The notes: generated from the sequence alone by a model not told the origin. A stretch of DNA of 43,810 nucleotides from Nitrospira sp. (GCA_029194725.1 JARFXQ010000021.1:1-43810); one strand, 5' to 3'; positions 24,333 to 33,746 are shown, numbered from the stretch's first letter. Program-made: numbers and translations.

Positions 24333-26180
24333 ATGCACCCGCCCGCACGAGATCGTATGACGAGTTCGATTCCTCAAATAACGCAGGCCCCTGAAACGCT
24401 CCTTCAACGGACGTTGAATAGCGCGTTGAACGACATCGGGACGGATGCCGCCTTGGCGGCCATCTTTCATCAAGAAAACGGGCCGCTCGTCGAACATGCG
24501 TCGCGGGGGTTCACACCGAGAGATGTCCAAGCCATTCTTCGTACCCTCTCGACGCAACGCGCCGCTGCCTTGACCCCGCCTGTCCAAGATCAGGATGGTG
24601 GGCGCGCCATCCGCCTGCGGTTGATCACTCCCGGGGCAAAATCCCTGCTGGTCGTCCCGCTTCGCCACTTCAATAGCGTCTATGGTTGCCTGGTCATCGG
24701 ACGGAAAGAGGCCGCGGCCTTCTCCAAGAAGGACAAATTCCACTTGGAACAGATGTGCGACGACATGACCAAGGCGTTGGACCGCGAAGGACTCTTCAAT
24801 AGCAACGTGGTGTTGAGTCGTGCTTACGTCACTCAGGAACCGGGATCGCCTCAGCAAGTCGGAGCGGACCTGTTTCCTCCGATGACCAAACATTTTTCAC
24901 CTGAGCTGCAAGAAAAGATCGAGGAGGTCTTGGCCGAGGCTCACCAATACGTGACCTATGACCGAGCCTGGGCTTGCTACTATGATCCGCTGGCCGGAAA
25001 TGTCGAGGTGTTGGGAATCACCGGCGACGTGAAGGCGGACCCAAAGGACGCCAAGAAGGAGTTAAAACCAGGACAGCGCCTGACGCTCGACGGTTCGGCG
25101 GCGGGATGGGCCATCCGCCATCGCAAGCCTCGTGTGGATCACGATCTGGCTTCAACCCAGGGCCGCTTTCTCGATCATAAACATCTCTTCAAGGACCTGT
25201 TTCAGTCGTCGCTTGTCATTCCCTTCTTCGTCAAAGGTCAGGTCGGCGGGACGCTTACCTTGGGGTCGAAAGACCAACAACGGTATCAGACCACCGATGC
25301 CAGGACGCTGGAGCCCATTATCCTCAAACTTTCGGAGGTCTTGCAGGCACCAGCGCCGCAGCCTGTCGCTCCTTCCCCGGCGACCGACGTCGGAACCACC
25401 GGCAACCGGCTGCCCGTGGCCGTCCCGTCCGAACCCATTATTCGAAAACAAGAGCGCCAGGCAGCGATCGGCGAGTTCAGCGCCTTCTTGGCAACTGAAG
25501 TCCGTGAACCGCTCGCGTCCATCAGATCGCAACTCGAGGAAGTAACCGGTGAAGGAATTCTCGACTTCGATCCTCAGACACGCGTCGAGAATGCGATGCG
25601 CGACTTGATCCGCATCGAAGCGATTCTGAACGAGATCCTCGACTATGCGAAGCCGCTGGAACTCAGCCGTCATCTATGCCGTATTCCGGAGGTGCTCGAG
25701 AGCGCCCTCGTGGTGGTCGGAACCGATCTGGAAGCGACCCGTATTCAAGTCACCAAAGACTACGCGAATGTCATCGCGCCAGTGCGCGGCGATGAGGCCA
25801 AGCTCCAACAGGCGTTCTTGAGCATATTCCGGAACGCGTGCGAGGCTATGTCGCCCGGCGGCCATCTCCATATCCAAGTCACACAACATCGTGCCGGACG
25901 AGGGCTCGAGGTTCAGATCCTCATTCAAAACGACGGAGTCCCCATCCCGGAGGAAATCGTCGACAAAGTCTTCGAGCCATTTTTCACCACCAAGCGCTCG
26001 GGAACCGGACTGGGTCTCTCCAGCGTCAAGAAAATCGTCGAGGAGCACGGAGGAGCCATTGCAATCGGCAGCGCTCCAGGTGAAGGCACGACCGTCACCA
26101 TTCGTCTGCATGGTGTGAGTCGCGGACCGGCGTTTCGGCATCGTGGCCGTGGCCGGCGCCCCCCACGGCGACCGAACTGA
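24333..26180 (+). CDS. GAF-GAF sensor histidine-kinase-like protein lacking the phospho-acceptor His
   Basis: 615 residues from ATG 24333 (ATG 24357 also possible). Two GAF-type sensor domains (~20-150 and ~190-335; LLVVPLRHFNSVYGCLVIGR and SLVIPFFVKGQVGGTLTLGS are their closing strands), a Pro-rich linker, a DHp helix pair and an HATPase domain. The ATP-binding boxes are intact: N-box FRNACEAM, G1 NDGVPIP, F-box FEPFFTTK, G2 GTGLGLSSVKKIVEEHGG. The H-box reads FLATEVREPLASI, with Thr388 where HExRxPL has His. A basic C-terminal tail (HRGRGRRPPRR) follows. No response regulator is adjacent. Confidence 0.88.
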   Translation: MHPPARDRMTSSIPQITQAPETLLQRTLNSALNDIGTDAALAAIFHQENGPLVEHASRGFTPRDVQAILRTLSTQRAAALTPPVQDQDGGRAIRLRLITPGAKSLLVVPLRHFNSVYGCLVIGRKEAAAFSKKDKFHLEQMCDDMTKALDREGLFNSNVVLSRAYVTQEPGSPQQVGADLFPPMTKHFSPELQEKIEEVLAEAHQYVTYDRAWACYYDPLAGNVEVLGITGDVKADPKDAKKELKPGQRLTLDGSAAGWAIRHRKPRVDHDLASTQGRFLDHKHLFKDLFQSSLVIPFFVKGQVGGTLTLGSKDQQRYQTTDARTLEPIILKLSEVLQAPAPQPVAPSPATDVGTTGNRLPVAVPSEPIIRKQERQAAIGEFSAFLATEVREPLASIRSQLEEVTGEGILDFDPQTRVENAMRDLIRIEAILNEILDYAKPLELSRHLCRIPEVLESALVVVGTDLEATRIQVTKDYANVIAPVRGDEAKLQQAFLSIFRNACEAMSPGGHLHIQVTQHRAGRGLEVQILIQNDGVPIPEEIVDKVFEPFFTTKRSGTGLGLSSVKKIVEEHGGAIAIGSAPGEGTTVTIRLHGVSRGPAFRHRGRGRRPPRRPN

Positions 26181-26390
26181 CAGGTCCGCCTTTATCTTAT
26201 CCTCTCCCCGCAAATGGTCTGTTACTCGTCCTGACAGGACAGGAATCAAGAGACAAGGCCCGCCTGTCTTGCCCGTTTGACAGGGCGCTCCACCCTCGCT
26301 ATGATTCAGGCCTCAGCTGTAGTCATTCAAATGAAATGCTTGGAACACATGATTGTCATCCATCGTCATAGCTGAAAAGGGAGAATGCGT

Positions 26391-26756
26391 ATGAAAATGC
26401 TTACCGGTGCGGTCGCGACAATCTCCTCGATCCTGCTTGCATGTTCGGTGGCGTCGGCCAATCCGGCCCTGCTGCCCAAACATGACGGCTACCCCATGAA
26501 GAACGACGGCAGTCCCGTGAACGGCCAGGCAACGGCCAACGACCCGGGCCAAAAGGACGCGCACGGAGCGTCCACGCTGTTGAAATCGGCGGAGTCGGTC
26601 CAGAACGCCGAACAGAAACTGGTAAAGACCGACAATGCGAGAATCACGGGAGAGCAGGGTGCCGGAAGGCTTCCAAACGTCGATGGGCCTCAGGTCCAAA
26701 TTGCTCCGCCTGTAACCTCCGCAACCAAGATTACCGGCGATCGCCAGATCGACTAG
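26391..26756 (+). CDS. small secreted protein or lipoprotein
   Basis: ATG 26391 is preferred: GGGAGA ends 6 bases upstream, while ATG 26385 abuts it. 121 residues. The signal sequence MKMLTGAVATISSILLAC can be read as a lipobox (LLAC-S) or as Sec with cleavage after SVASA. The mature part is hydrophilic, low in aromatics and rich in Asn, Gly, Ala and Lys (NDGSPVNGQATANDPG, SAESVQNAEQKL), probably disordered. Followed by a strong hairpin. Family not recognised. Confidence 0.65.
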   Translation: MKMLTGAVATISSILLACSVASANPALLPKHDGYPMKNDGSPVNGQATANDPGQKDAHGASTLLKSAESVQNAEQKLVKTDNARITGEQGAGRLPNVDGPQVQIAPPVTSATKITGDRQID

Positions 26757-26775
26757 CCTCTTCCATTAAGAAGAA

Positions 26776-26802
26776 GGGGGAAATCTTTCCAAGGTTTCCC
26801 CC
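26776..26802 (+). terminator. hairpin after the small secreted protein
   Basis: GGGGGAAA and TTTCCCCC form a perfect 8-bp stem, with TCTTTCCAAGG between them. The U-run is weak. It lies 20 bases past the stop and also serves as the boundary to the convergent glycosylase gene. Confidence 0.55.
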
Positions 26803-26841
26803 GATCAGCCGTTTGTTTGCCTATCCGACAAAGAGCATCTC

Positions 26842-27384
26842 TTAGCCATCCTCGCACAATCGAAACCGCCAGGGTTTTTTCGCCCATATCCCTGCATACG
26901 CAACGCCGATTCTCGGGAATGTGCCGACCTGCTTGTTGGGAATCCGTGCGCCTCGATCTTCGAACCAGAGGGATCGTCCATGTGTCATGTCGAGTCGATT
27001 CAAGGACCGATCGATCTCCAATGCACGGCAGAGCTTTCCTGGCCCGTCGATCAACTCGCCTTCAACTTCAACCGCTCGAATGAGTACCGCTGCAGGAAAC
27101 TCCATCCGCTCCGTCACCACATTCAACATGTAGTACATCCCATAAATGAGATAGACATACGCCATTCCTGGAGGACCGAACAGCACGTCCGTCCTTGCGG
27201 TCCTACCTTTCGAGGCATGGCAAGCCTTGTCCTCGGGACCGACATAGGCTTCCACCTCTATCACTTTTCCTGCGACCGTCCCCTTCCCGTTCTCACGCAC
27301 CAGGTACTTGCCGATCAGCGACCGAGCCACCATCAGGGTGGGACGATTGAAAAAGGCACGCGTGAGGGGCTTTGACATCACCAT
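26842..27384 (-). CDS. DNA-3-methyladenine glycosylase (AAG/MPG family)
   Basis: Removes alkylated purines from DNA. 180 residues from ATG 27384 (MVMSKPLTRAFFNRP); further upstream codons look non-coding. The family core is complete: ARSLIGKYLV, VIEVEAYVGPEDKACHA with the catalytic Glu, RTDVLFGPPGMAYVYLIYGMYYMLNVV (the damage-binding pocket), VLIRAVE, GPGKLCRAL and PRIGV. It is a single gene on the minus strand, 85 bases from the receptor gene stop. Confidence 0.93.
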   Translation of the reverse strand: MVMSKPLTRAFFNRPTLMVARSLIGKYLVRENGKGTVAGKVIEVEAYVGPEDKACHASKGRTARTDVLFGPPGMAYVYLIYGMYYMLNVVTERMEFPAAVLIRAVEVEGELIDGPGKLCRALEIDRSLNRLDMTHGRSLWFEDRGARIPNKQVGTFPRIGVAYAGIWAKKPWRFRLCEDG

Positions 27385-27468
27385 GCTCAAGGAGTGATGA
27401 ATAGCAACTGCTGGGATCGCAAACTTACAATTCAGCCATTGACCATTGAGCATAAACCATTCGGCAGG

Positions 27469-29520
27469 TCAAAAGTACCATGCCAGCCCTCCCATCACCG
27501 TCCGCGGATTCCCGGGCACGAAATGAATGTCCATCACCCCGGCCGGCTCGTTCTTCAGTCTTGATTCAAACGCAAAGATCGCTTGTTCCCAGTGGGTATC
27601 GAACAGATTCTGTATGAAATAAAATGCTTCCAATCGGCCATGGGGCAACCGAATCGGCAACCGATAGCGCTGTGTCCAATCGAAGACGATCCACGAGGGC
27701 GATTTGATGCTCTGATCTTCGATGAGCGGCCTGACTCCGAGATACGTAGCCTGGAACTGTGACGTCAGCCCTAGCGGCCATGTCAGGATTGCGGCCCCAT
27801 AGGCGGTGTATTCCGGCGCCAGAGGAATCGCGTCCCCGTTACGGAACTTGGCGTCTGTCCAGGTGAAGCTCCCATTGACATACAGCGGGCCCCAGACTTG
27901 GCCGCGCGCGGCGACTTCAAAGCCCTGTCGTCGACTCGGCCCGCGAATTTCAGTTGTGCCCTCATCCCCGACAAACACGAGTTCGGACTGGAGGTCAATT
28001 CGCCAAGCCGTGGCGGTCAATTCGAGTCCCTCTGGTCCCCAAGGCTTGGATCGGACACCGACCTCATAGTTCACTGAACGGGCAAGCGGTGAACTCCCCA
28101 CCTGTACGGCGGAGCGCGCATCGTTACTGTGAAATCCTTCTCCATAGTTGACGAAGAATTCCGTCTTCACCCATGGCCCGAGAATCATGTTCATTTTCGG
28201 AAGGAGGATCCCCGAGCTTGTGTTTCCACCCGGTTGCTCCGCGCAAGCGGCACAGAGGTTCTTTACATCGAAGGTAAATATTTCCCAGCGCAAGCCGCCC
28301 GCCAGCCGCATCCAGGAGATCGGCTGGGCCTCGGCCTTGACGAACGGCGCATAGGACACCTCGAAGACGTCGCTGTCCGTCGTCGTGCCGGTCGGGGTCC
28401 TCTTCGTTTGCGTGCCCAACTTGGTGTGGATGTCATCCACTCTCGTTTGAAATCCGACCGTCCCAATGACTGGGATTCCCAGAATCTCTCCTCGTTGTTT
28501 GTAGCCGAGGTCGCCGCCATAGATGCCACGGCGATCGTATTGCGCAATCCCGTCACCGTTAACGGGATTGTTGAGAAAGAACGTAAAATTCGTAAAGAGA
28601 TCCAGCCGGTAATACTGCCCGTAGGCGTTCGCAAAGAATTGCCCGCCCGTCGTCGTGTCGTAATGGTAGTTCAATCGAACCGTGCCTCGGAGCGTGTTGC
28701 CGCCCTCGGACGGATCGATGGAGCCGAACCGATCGATCAGTCCTTCATAGACTGCCCGTTGAGGAATCTCCCCGGAGGCATTCCACTTCGAATACTGAAA
28801 CGACGTCGTCAGGCTGATTTCATCGCGCCCGGTGAAGTTACTGGTGATTTTCCCGAGCACATTGGTGCGAAAGTAGTTGTTGTCGTTTATGAACGGGCCG
28901 TTCGTGTCGTAGATTTCCCCGGCGAACAACGTGCGGATTCTGTCTTTCGTCGGCGAGAACATCAACAGATACCGCTGCGTGTCGAACTCCCCACCCATCG
29001 CTTGCGCGATGCCTTCTTTAACGACTTGTCTGGTCTTGAAATTGATCGCCCCTGCCACATCAAAATCGCCGATCTCCGGGAGATAGGCGCCTTTGGTGGC
29101 CTCGACACCTTCAATGGTTTCAGGAATGATGAAATTCAGGTCGGCATACCCCTGCCCATGCGCGTGTGTCCGGAGGTTGATCGGCATGCCGTCCGTGAAG
29201 AAGGCGACATCCGTTCCATGGTCGGCGTCGAATCCGCGGAGAAAGTACTGGTCCGCCTTTCCCGCCCCGCCGGAATGCTCAACCGCCACCATACCGGGGA
29301 TCAAGCGAAGAATTTGGGCCGGTCTCCCTTGAGGTTGCAGCACGATCTCTTTGTCGGGAATGAACTGTTGAGAGGAAGCAGCCACCGGTTTTTCACCGAT
29401 GACCGCAACTTCCGGCACTTCCAATTCTGGCTCCTCAGGGTCGTGAGCTTGGGCCGTTTCCCAAACGCTCAGGACCGCGGCAAACGCAAGCACGAACGTC
29501 ATTGCGCGTATCATGTCCAC
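27469..29520 (-). CDS. TonB-dependent outer-membrane receptor
   Basis: 683 residues. Signal peptide ending AQA-HD, a TonB-box-like PEVAVIGEK, a plug domain (~60-180: LRLIPGMVAVEHSGG, FLRGFDADHGTDVAFFTDGM, YADLNFIIPETIEGVEATKG) and a 22-strand barrel closing at GGLAWYF. The plug has a HAHGQGY segment and the N-terminus is His/acid rich, which might suit a metal complex. It is the last gene of the minus-strand series nikR-tonB-DUF3842, so nickel or a related metal chelate is the likeliest substrate (inference). A long plus-strand open frame (28129-29598) is only its antisense shadow. Confidence 0.9.
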   Translation of the reverse strand: MDMIRAMTFVLAFAAVLSVWETAQAHDPEEPELEVPEVAVIGEKPVAASSQQFIPDKEIVLQPQGRPAQILRLIPGMVAVEHSGGAGKADQYFLRGFDADHGTDVAFFTDGMPINLRTHAHGQGYADLNFIIPETIEGVEATKGAYLPEIGDFDVAGAINFKTRQVVKEGIAQAMGGEFDTQRYLLMFSPTKDRIRTLFAGEIYDTNGPFINDNNYFRTNVLGKITSNFTGRDEISLTTSFQYSKWNASGEIPQRAVYEGLIDRFGSIDPSEGGNTLRGTVRLNYHYDTTTGGQFFANAYGQYYRLDLFTNFTFFLNNPVNGDGIAQYDRRGIYGGDLGYKQRGEILGIPVIGTVGFQTRVDDIHTKLGTQTKRTPTGTTTDSDVFEVSYAPFVKAEAQPISWMRLAGGLRWEIFTFDVKNLCAACAEQPGGNTSSGILLPKMNMILGPWVKTEFFVNYGEGFHSNDARSAVQVGSSPLARSVNYEVGVRSKPWGPEGLELTATAWRIDLQSELVFVGDEGTTEIRGPSRRQGFEVAARGQVWGPLYVNGSFTWTDAKFRNGDAIPLAPEYTAYGAAILTWPLGLTSQFQATYLGVRPLIEDQSIKSPSWIVFDWTQRYRLPIRLPHGRLEAFYFIQNLFDTHWEQAIFAFESRLKNEPAGVMDIHFVPGNPRTVMGGLAWYF

Positions 29521-29639
29521 GATTCCTTATCACGGATTCTGTGGACGGATGAGACGCCCACGATAATCTCTCGACAGCCGACTCATCGACCGGCGTAGAC
29601 CCTCGTGGTCTCGCAACTCAGAACAATGTGGGAATGCCG

Positions 29640-30146
29640 TTATGCTTGGCAGGTCGCTTGTACAGCAACACGAACGCGTGCGAGGCACTCGTCGATCAAC
29701 CGATCCATCGTGTGGCCTTCAGTCCCAACGATTTCCACCTGGACTCGATTCAGCGGTAACAACACCTTCTTAGCCTTGGACGCCAAAACCGCAGTCACGA
29801 TTTCCGGGGTGATCTCTCCTAACATGGTCCCCGGCATCACCACATTGAGTGTTCCCAGTATCACGTCGGCGGCCGGGACGGTCTCGGCAATCGCCGTGGC
29901 TCCTATCGCCACACGGGTAGCTCCGGCTTGTCTCATAGCCTCAGCCGCCACCTCGTTCGTCCCTAATCCGATGACGTCACACCTACTACCCATATGCGAA
30001 ACGAGTCCCGCCACCAGACGACTGCCCATTCCACCACCACGCCCATCGATGACACAGATGTTTTGTTTCACGATGACACCAGGTCCCTTCGTCATGACGA
30101 TGCCGTCGTACCGCCTTCCCATAAAGGACTCAACAGGTCGCTTCAT
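29640..30146 (-). CDS. DUF3842 family protein
   Basis: 168 residues. The start ATG at 30146 overlaps the tonB stop (ATGA). ICVIDGRGGGMGSRLV resembles a dinucleotide-binding glycine loop and is the family signature; VIGLGTNEVAAEAMRQAGA, VILGTLNVVMPGTMLGEITPE and SKAKKVLLPLNR are equally conserved. The function of DUF3842 is unknown; its placement inside a nickel-type uptake operon is informative. Internal ATGs at 30122 and 30095 are alternative starts that would give a more typical N-terminus. Confidence 0.8.
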   Translation of the reverse strand: MKRPVESFMGRRYDGIVMTKGPGVIVKQNICVIDGRGGGMGSRLVAGLVSHMGSRCDVIGLGTNEVAAEAMRQAGATRVAIGATAIAETVPAADVILGTLNVVMPGTMLGEITPEIVTAVLASKAKKVLLPLNRVQVEIVGTEGHTMDRLIDECLARVRVAVQATCQA

Positions 30147-31165
30147 CGAGCCAGCGTATAGACCACCGGCACGGTGACGGCAATTTGAGCCCGTCCTAAT
30201 TCCTGATGCAGTTTTAATGGGCTCGCATCACGCATGGTTTGCATTGCAGCTGCATCCAATTCCTCATGGCCTGAGCTTCTCTGTACCACTACTTCAGTCA
30301 ACTGCCCGTCTGCGCGAATCACCGCGCGCAACAGCACCTTGCCCTCCAACCCATTCGCGCGGGCCGTTACCGGATAGCGTTTTAATTCCGCCATCCGCTT
30401 GCTGACCGACTCAATCAACCAACCATAGTCGGCTCGGCCAGCAGGCGCTTGCCGAACTGCTCCGGGCAGAGGCTGAGGTGGCTCAGGGAAAGCTTGAGAA
30501 ATCACTGATTCTTGGGGGAGAGCAGCCGTCTGCACCGATTCTGTCGGCCCAGCGGGAGGTTCCTTGTTGATGTCCATGGGTACCTGTGGAACTGATGCGC
30601 TGGAATCGACGCGGCTGGGCGGCTCCTCAGGTACCATGGATTGGGCTATAGGATTGGACACAGGGGCGACCTGCTGCCCCTCCTCGCTTCTGGTGACGTC
30701 CTTGACTGGAGTCGCATCCATCTGGGCGACAGCTTCTTGATGCTGCTGGACCGGAGCCGGCGGCGTCTGAGCCGGCGACCGCTCCATGACCGATGTCGTC
30801 TCAACGAGTCGGTGCTGTCTTTCGGTGAGACTAGAATTCGGTTTCCTGGTCTGCAGGACCTGAGCAGTCTTGGTCACTGGCTGTTTTGACTGGACCACGG
30901 CTTGCGGCGCTGGTTTAGGCAACCCTTCAGCCTGAGCTCCCGGTTCGACAGACTGCACTTGGACCATCTCAACCAACGATACGTTCCATTGAAAGATGTC
31001 CTCTACCGGCAGCGATTTCATCTGGAATACCAACAGCATCGCGAGGATCACCGCAATTCCATGGAGGGTGACCGATATCGCCCAGGCTTGAACGAACAGC
31101 CGATATTCGAGCGGCACAATCACCTCATCACCGCCCCAGTCTGAGTTATCACTGCTGGACGACAT
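30143..31165 (-). CDS. tonB: TonB energy-transducing protein
   Basis: A cytosolic N-terminus (MSSSSDNSDWGG), one transmembrane helix (SVTLHGIAVILAMLLVF, with the conserved His seen in TonB), a long Pro/Gln/Val-rich periplasmic spacer, and a C-terminal TonB domain (YPVTARANGLEGKVLLRAVI, VVVQRSSGHEELDAAAMQTM). It couples proton-motive force to the receptor at 27469. Start set at ATG 31165; TTG 31183 is possible. No exbB/exbD in the window, so it must borrow those from elsewhere. Confidence 0.88.
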   Translation of the reverse strand: MSSSSDNSDWGGDEVIVPLEYRLFVQAWAISVTLHGIAVILAMLLVFQMKSLPVEDIFQWNVSLVEMVQVQSVEPGAQAEGLPKPAPQAVVQSKQPVTKTAQVLQTRKPNSSLTERQHRLVETTSVMERSPAQTPPAPVQQHQEAVAQMDATPVKDVTRSEEGQQVAPVSNPIAQSMVPEEPPSRVDSSASVPQVPMDINKEPPAGPTESVQTAALPQESVISQAFPEPPQPLPGAVRQAPAGRADYGWLIESVSKRMAELKRYPVTARANGLEGKVLLRAVIRADGQLTEVVVQRSSGHEELDAAAMQTMRDASPLKLHQELGRAQIAVTVPVVYTLAR

Positions 31166-31193
31166 CGACTCGTTGTTCCACAAGCCCAGTTCA

Positions 31194-31610
31194 TCAGCTG
31201 AGCCCCTTGCCCGTTGTTGTCGTCGTGAGCTTGCCGTGTTTGACGCCCTTCACGCTCACCAACGCGTCGGCCACCTTGCGAATTTCAGAACCCTTACCCT
31301 TCACGACCAACACTTCAAGGCAATGATCGTGATCGAGGTGCACATGCATGCCGGACAATATTTGCCCATGGTAGTCATGCTGAATGTCGGTCAACTTGCT
31401 TGTCAGGTCCCGCACATGATGGTCATACACGAAGGTGATCGTGCCGACCGTTTCCTTATTCTCATCCCACTCTTGGCCGACCAAGTTGTTCCGGATCAGA
31501 TCGCGCAGCGCTTCCGATCGGTTGGTGTATTTCCGCCGTTCGATATGTCGATCAAAAGCGTCCAACAGGTGATGGTCGAGCGAGACGCCGAAACGCACTA
31601 ATTTTTTCAC
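31194..31610 (-). CDS. nikR: nickel-responsive regulator NikR
   Basis: A ribbon-helix-helix repressor with a C-terminal ACT domain. GTG at 31610 follows GGGAGGA and gives [20 protein letters not shown], which fits the RHH N-terminus; the open frame upstream is too long for the family. 138 residues, normal length. The nickel ligands are visible: His in YDHHVRDL and the [12 protein letters not shown] cluster with its Cys. It probably controls the tonB-DUF3842-receptor genes 10 bases downstream. I could not identify a convincing operator in the 150 bases upstream. Confidence 0.92.
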   Translation of the reverse strand: MKKLVRFGVSLDHHLLDAFDRHIERRKYTNRSEALRDLIRNNLVGQEWDENKETVGTITFVYDHHVRDLTSKLTDIQHDYHGQILSGMHVHLDHDHCLEVLVVKGKGSEIRKVADALVSVKGVKHGKLTTTTTGKGLS

Positions 31611-31758
31611 CGACTTCCTCCCGCTTGAGGGTGGCACGAATTTGAACTTCATAGCACTGACGATGTAAAAGGTCAATCGCCTCTATTCGATTCAACATGT
31701 ACTACGGAGGCTGATCGGGAATGGATTTGCGACCGAGCGGAGATCCCTGTCGGACGAC

Positions 31759-32679
31759 CTATGGCAACATCTCGTTCTGTGGAGAGGAAATCACGAGCAG
31801 CAGACATCCTTCGTCCGTCGACGTATCATGGTGCAGGGTCCCGGCTTCGGCGCGATGATAGTCCCCTACCGTCATCTCACGACCGGCGATGGAGCATCCG
31901 CCTTCCAACACATAGAGCTCCTCCACCTCGGTATGACGATGCGGGGCATAGCTGGTGCCTGGTGCAAAACGGAGGACGGTGGTGGCCCTTCGGGAAGTCG
32001 GATCGAAGGACAGCAACTTCGCCATCACTCCTGGAGCGATTCCCCGCCAGGTTCCCTCCGAGGCCCTGATGAAGGTGAGCCCTTTTGTCGGTTGTTGAAA
32101 CGCGATCTTGGCTTTCCAATACCTCACCCGTTCAGAGGTCACGAAGCGAATGACACAAGTCCGTATGAAGTTTGAACCGGCTGCCCAAGAAGATCGTAGC
32201 CACGAGAACAGGAGACCGGAGTCTTGAGGGGGGCGTATCCTACTCTCATCCAATCTCCCATCGCCTGTTGAAACAGGTGTTTCCTTCTGGACATGCATCG
32301 ACTCTTCGAGTACAAGCCGGACATCCGAATGTCTTTCGATGCGGGACATGAGCCGGTCGCGTAGGGAATCCGGCGGCCTTACAGGAGCGGAACCGAGGGC
32401 CAGTGTATTGGCGGTTAACTCAAACTGTTCGACTTCCTGAGCAGCTTCCATCGCAATCCGGCCGATAAGCCGTTCGCGGAGGCGCGACGGAGGTGTAACC
32501 GGAGTCACAGCATCAGCCAAGGCGTCGGTGGTCGCGCGATAGGCCCTCACCGCTTCTCTCAAGAGATCCGACTCTCCTTGGAGTCTGACCATAAAGACCT
32601 GACGATCCTCAGGATCCAAAACCCCGAGGGCATGGAGCATGGCCCGCTCTTCCAATTCTTCCGGCAACTTCTCAGTCAC
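31759..32679 (-). CDS. ChrR-like anti-sigma factor with C-terminal cupin
   Basis: 306 residues. The N-terminal part has two anti-sigma-type helical repeats (HALGVLDPEDRQVFMVRLQG, TPPSRLRERLIGRIAMEA and PPDSLRDRLMSRIERH). After a linker with a hydrophobic patch, the C-terminal cupin carries the metal-binding APHRHTEVEELYVLEGG and a later TLHHDT. This architecture matches ChrR/cupin_7 anti-sigmas that sense oxidants or metals. The classical HxxxCxxC zinc site is missing. It overlaps the sigma gene by 4 bases (ATGA), so the two are co-translated. Confidence 0.85.
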   Translation of the reverse strand: MTEKLPEELEERAMLHALGVLDPEDRQVFMVRLQGESDLLREAVRAYRATTDALADAVTPVTPPSRLRERLIGRIAMEAAQEVEQFELTANTLALGSAPVRPPDSLRDRLMSRIERHSDVRLVLEESMHVQKETPVSTGDGRLDESRIRPPQDSGLLFSWLRSSWAAGSNFIRTCVIRFVTSERVRYWKAKIAFQQPTKGLTFIRASEGTWRGIAPGVMAKLLSFDPTSRRATTVLRFAPGTSYAPHRHTEVEELYVLEGGCSIAGREMTVGDYHRAEAGTLHHDTSTDEGCLLLVISSPQNEMLP

Positions 32680-33278
32680 AACGCTAAACCATCCTCATAG
32701 GGCGCGAGCGCTTCGCGCAATTTCATCATACCCAATCTGATTCTCGTCTTCACCGTACCGAGAGGCAGCTGCAGCTTTTCCGCGATTTCACTTTGACTTA
32801 AGCCATAGAAATAGGCGAGTGCGATCGCTTGCCGCTGCTCTGCCGTCAATGCCGCCAACGCCCGTTGTACATACCGCCGGCGCTCTTCGCCTTCGACCTC
32901 CTGTTCCGGGGTGTCGTCGCCGCTGACAAATAGTTCGACGGTATCCAACGATTCGATGCGTCCATGTTCGGCCGCTCCGGCGCGAAACCGGTCGATCGCT
33001 CTTGTACGGGCTAAGGTCATCAACCAAGCAGCCGGCGCCCCACGTGTTTCGTCATAGGTATGGGCCTGGCGCCACACTTGGGTGTAAACATCCAAGGTAA
33101 CTTCTTCGGCGGCTTCACGATTATTGAGAATCTTATAGATAAATCCGAATACCTGGGGACTGGTCCGATCGTAGAATGTGGCGAGGGCGGCCTGATCGCC
33201 CTGCGCGGTCCGTGCAATCAGGTGCGCCCATTCTTGGTCTTGTGCCGGCTTCGTCGCTTCCCCTGACATGACCAACAT
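32676..33278 (-). CDS. ECF sigma factor (RpoE/SigK-like)
   Basis: 200 residues from ATG 33278 with GGGGGGA 6 bases upstream. Region 2: LATFYDRTSPQVFGFIYKIL, EAAEEVTLDVYTQVWR, PAAWLMTLARTRAIDRFRA. Region 4: ALAALTAEQRQAIALAYFYG, LSQSEIAEKLQLPLGTVKTR. It is coupled to its cupin anti-sigma downstream and divergent from the lipoprotein-DUF4331 series, which may be its regulon. I saw no clean ECF -35/-10 pair in the 246-base divergent spacer. Confidence 0.92.
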   Translation of the reverse strand: MLVMSGEATKPAQDQEWAHLIARTAQGDQAALATFYDRTSPQVFGFIYKILNNREAAEEVTLDVYTQVWRQAHTYDETRGAPAAWLMTLARTRAIDRFRAGAAEHGRIESLDTVELFVSGDDTPEQEVEGEERRRYVQRALAALTAEQRQAIALAYFYGLSQSEIAEKLQLPLGTVKTRIRLGMMKLREALAPYEDGLAL

Positions 33279-33524
33279 ACCAGTCCCCCCATTAGCTGAT
33301 ACGAGAACATGGGGAGATTAGATTTGCTGAATTGAGCCGTTTTGTGCCCTGTCTCTCGAAGGGACTCGACTATAACAGCAGCCGATAGACCCCGCAAGCA
33401 GACCTTCCTGGCGAAGAAATCCAAATGACATCGTGTCTCGTAGTGGAGAACAGACCGCCGGCAGGTCCTGATTCAGAAGATGACTTTCTACCACGACCAG
33501 TAACCGTGAGAGGAGAGCAAGGTT

Positions 33525-33746
33525 ATGAAACCACCCATGTTCCGGCTTCTCGGCGTCCTCTGCGCCGTTGGACTCTTGTTCGGTTGCAGTGGGAACGACA
33601 ACGTGCCGGTCATCATGCCAAGCGGACCGACTGCAGCCGTGGACGATCAACGCCTTCCGCAATCGGATGCGCTGACGTCAGAGGAAGCGGCACTGATCAG
33701 CCAAGCAGAATCCGAACCACTTCCGGCTCTACTGCCGGACCTGTAA
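33525..33746 (+). CDS. small lipoprotein upstream of DUF4331
   Basis: 73 residues. GAGAGGAGAGC precedes ATG 33525. The signal peptide FRLLGVLCAVGLLFGC ends in the lipobox LFGC; the mature 53 residues are acidic and Pro/Ala-rich with no fold visible (GNDNVPVIMPSGPTAAVDDQ, EEAALISQAESEPLP). It is 43 bases before the DUF4331 gene and probably in the same transcript. Role unknown, perhaps a lipid tether for the neighbour. Confidence 0.7.
   Translation: MKPPMFRLLGVLCAVGLLFGCSGNDNVPVIMPSGPTAAVDDQRLPQSDALTSEEAALISQAESEPLPALLPDL

Noticed and set aside
28129..29598. 489-codon plus-strand open frame
   Set aside because: Completely antisense to the TonB-dependent receptor; its translation is Arg/His/Pro-rich with no family resemblance. 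It is a shadow caused by codon bias.
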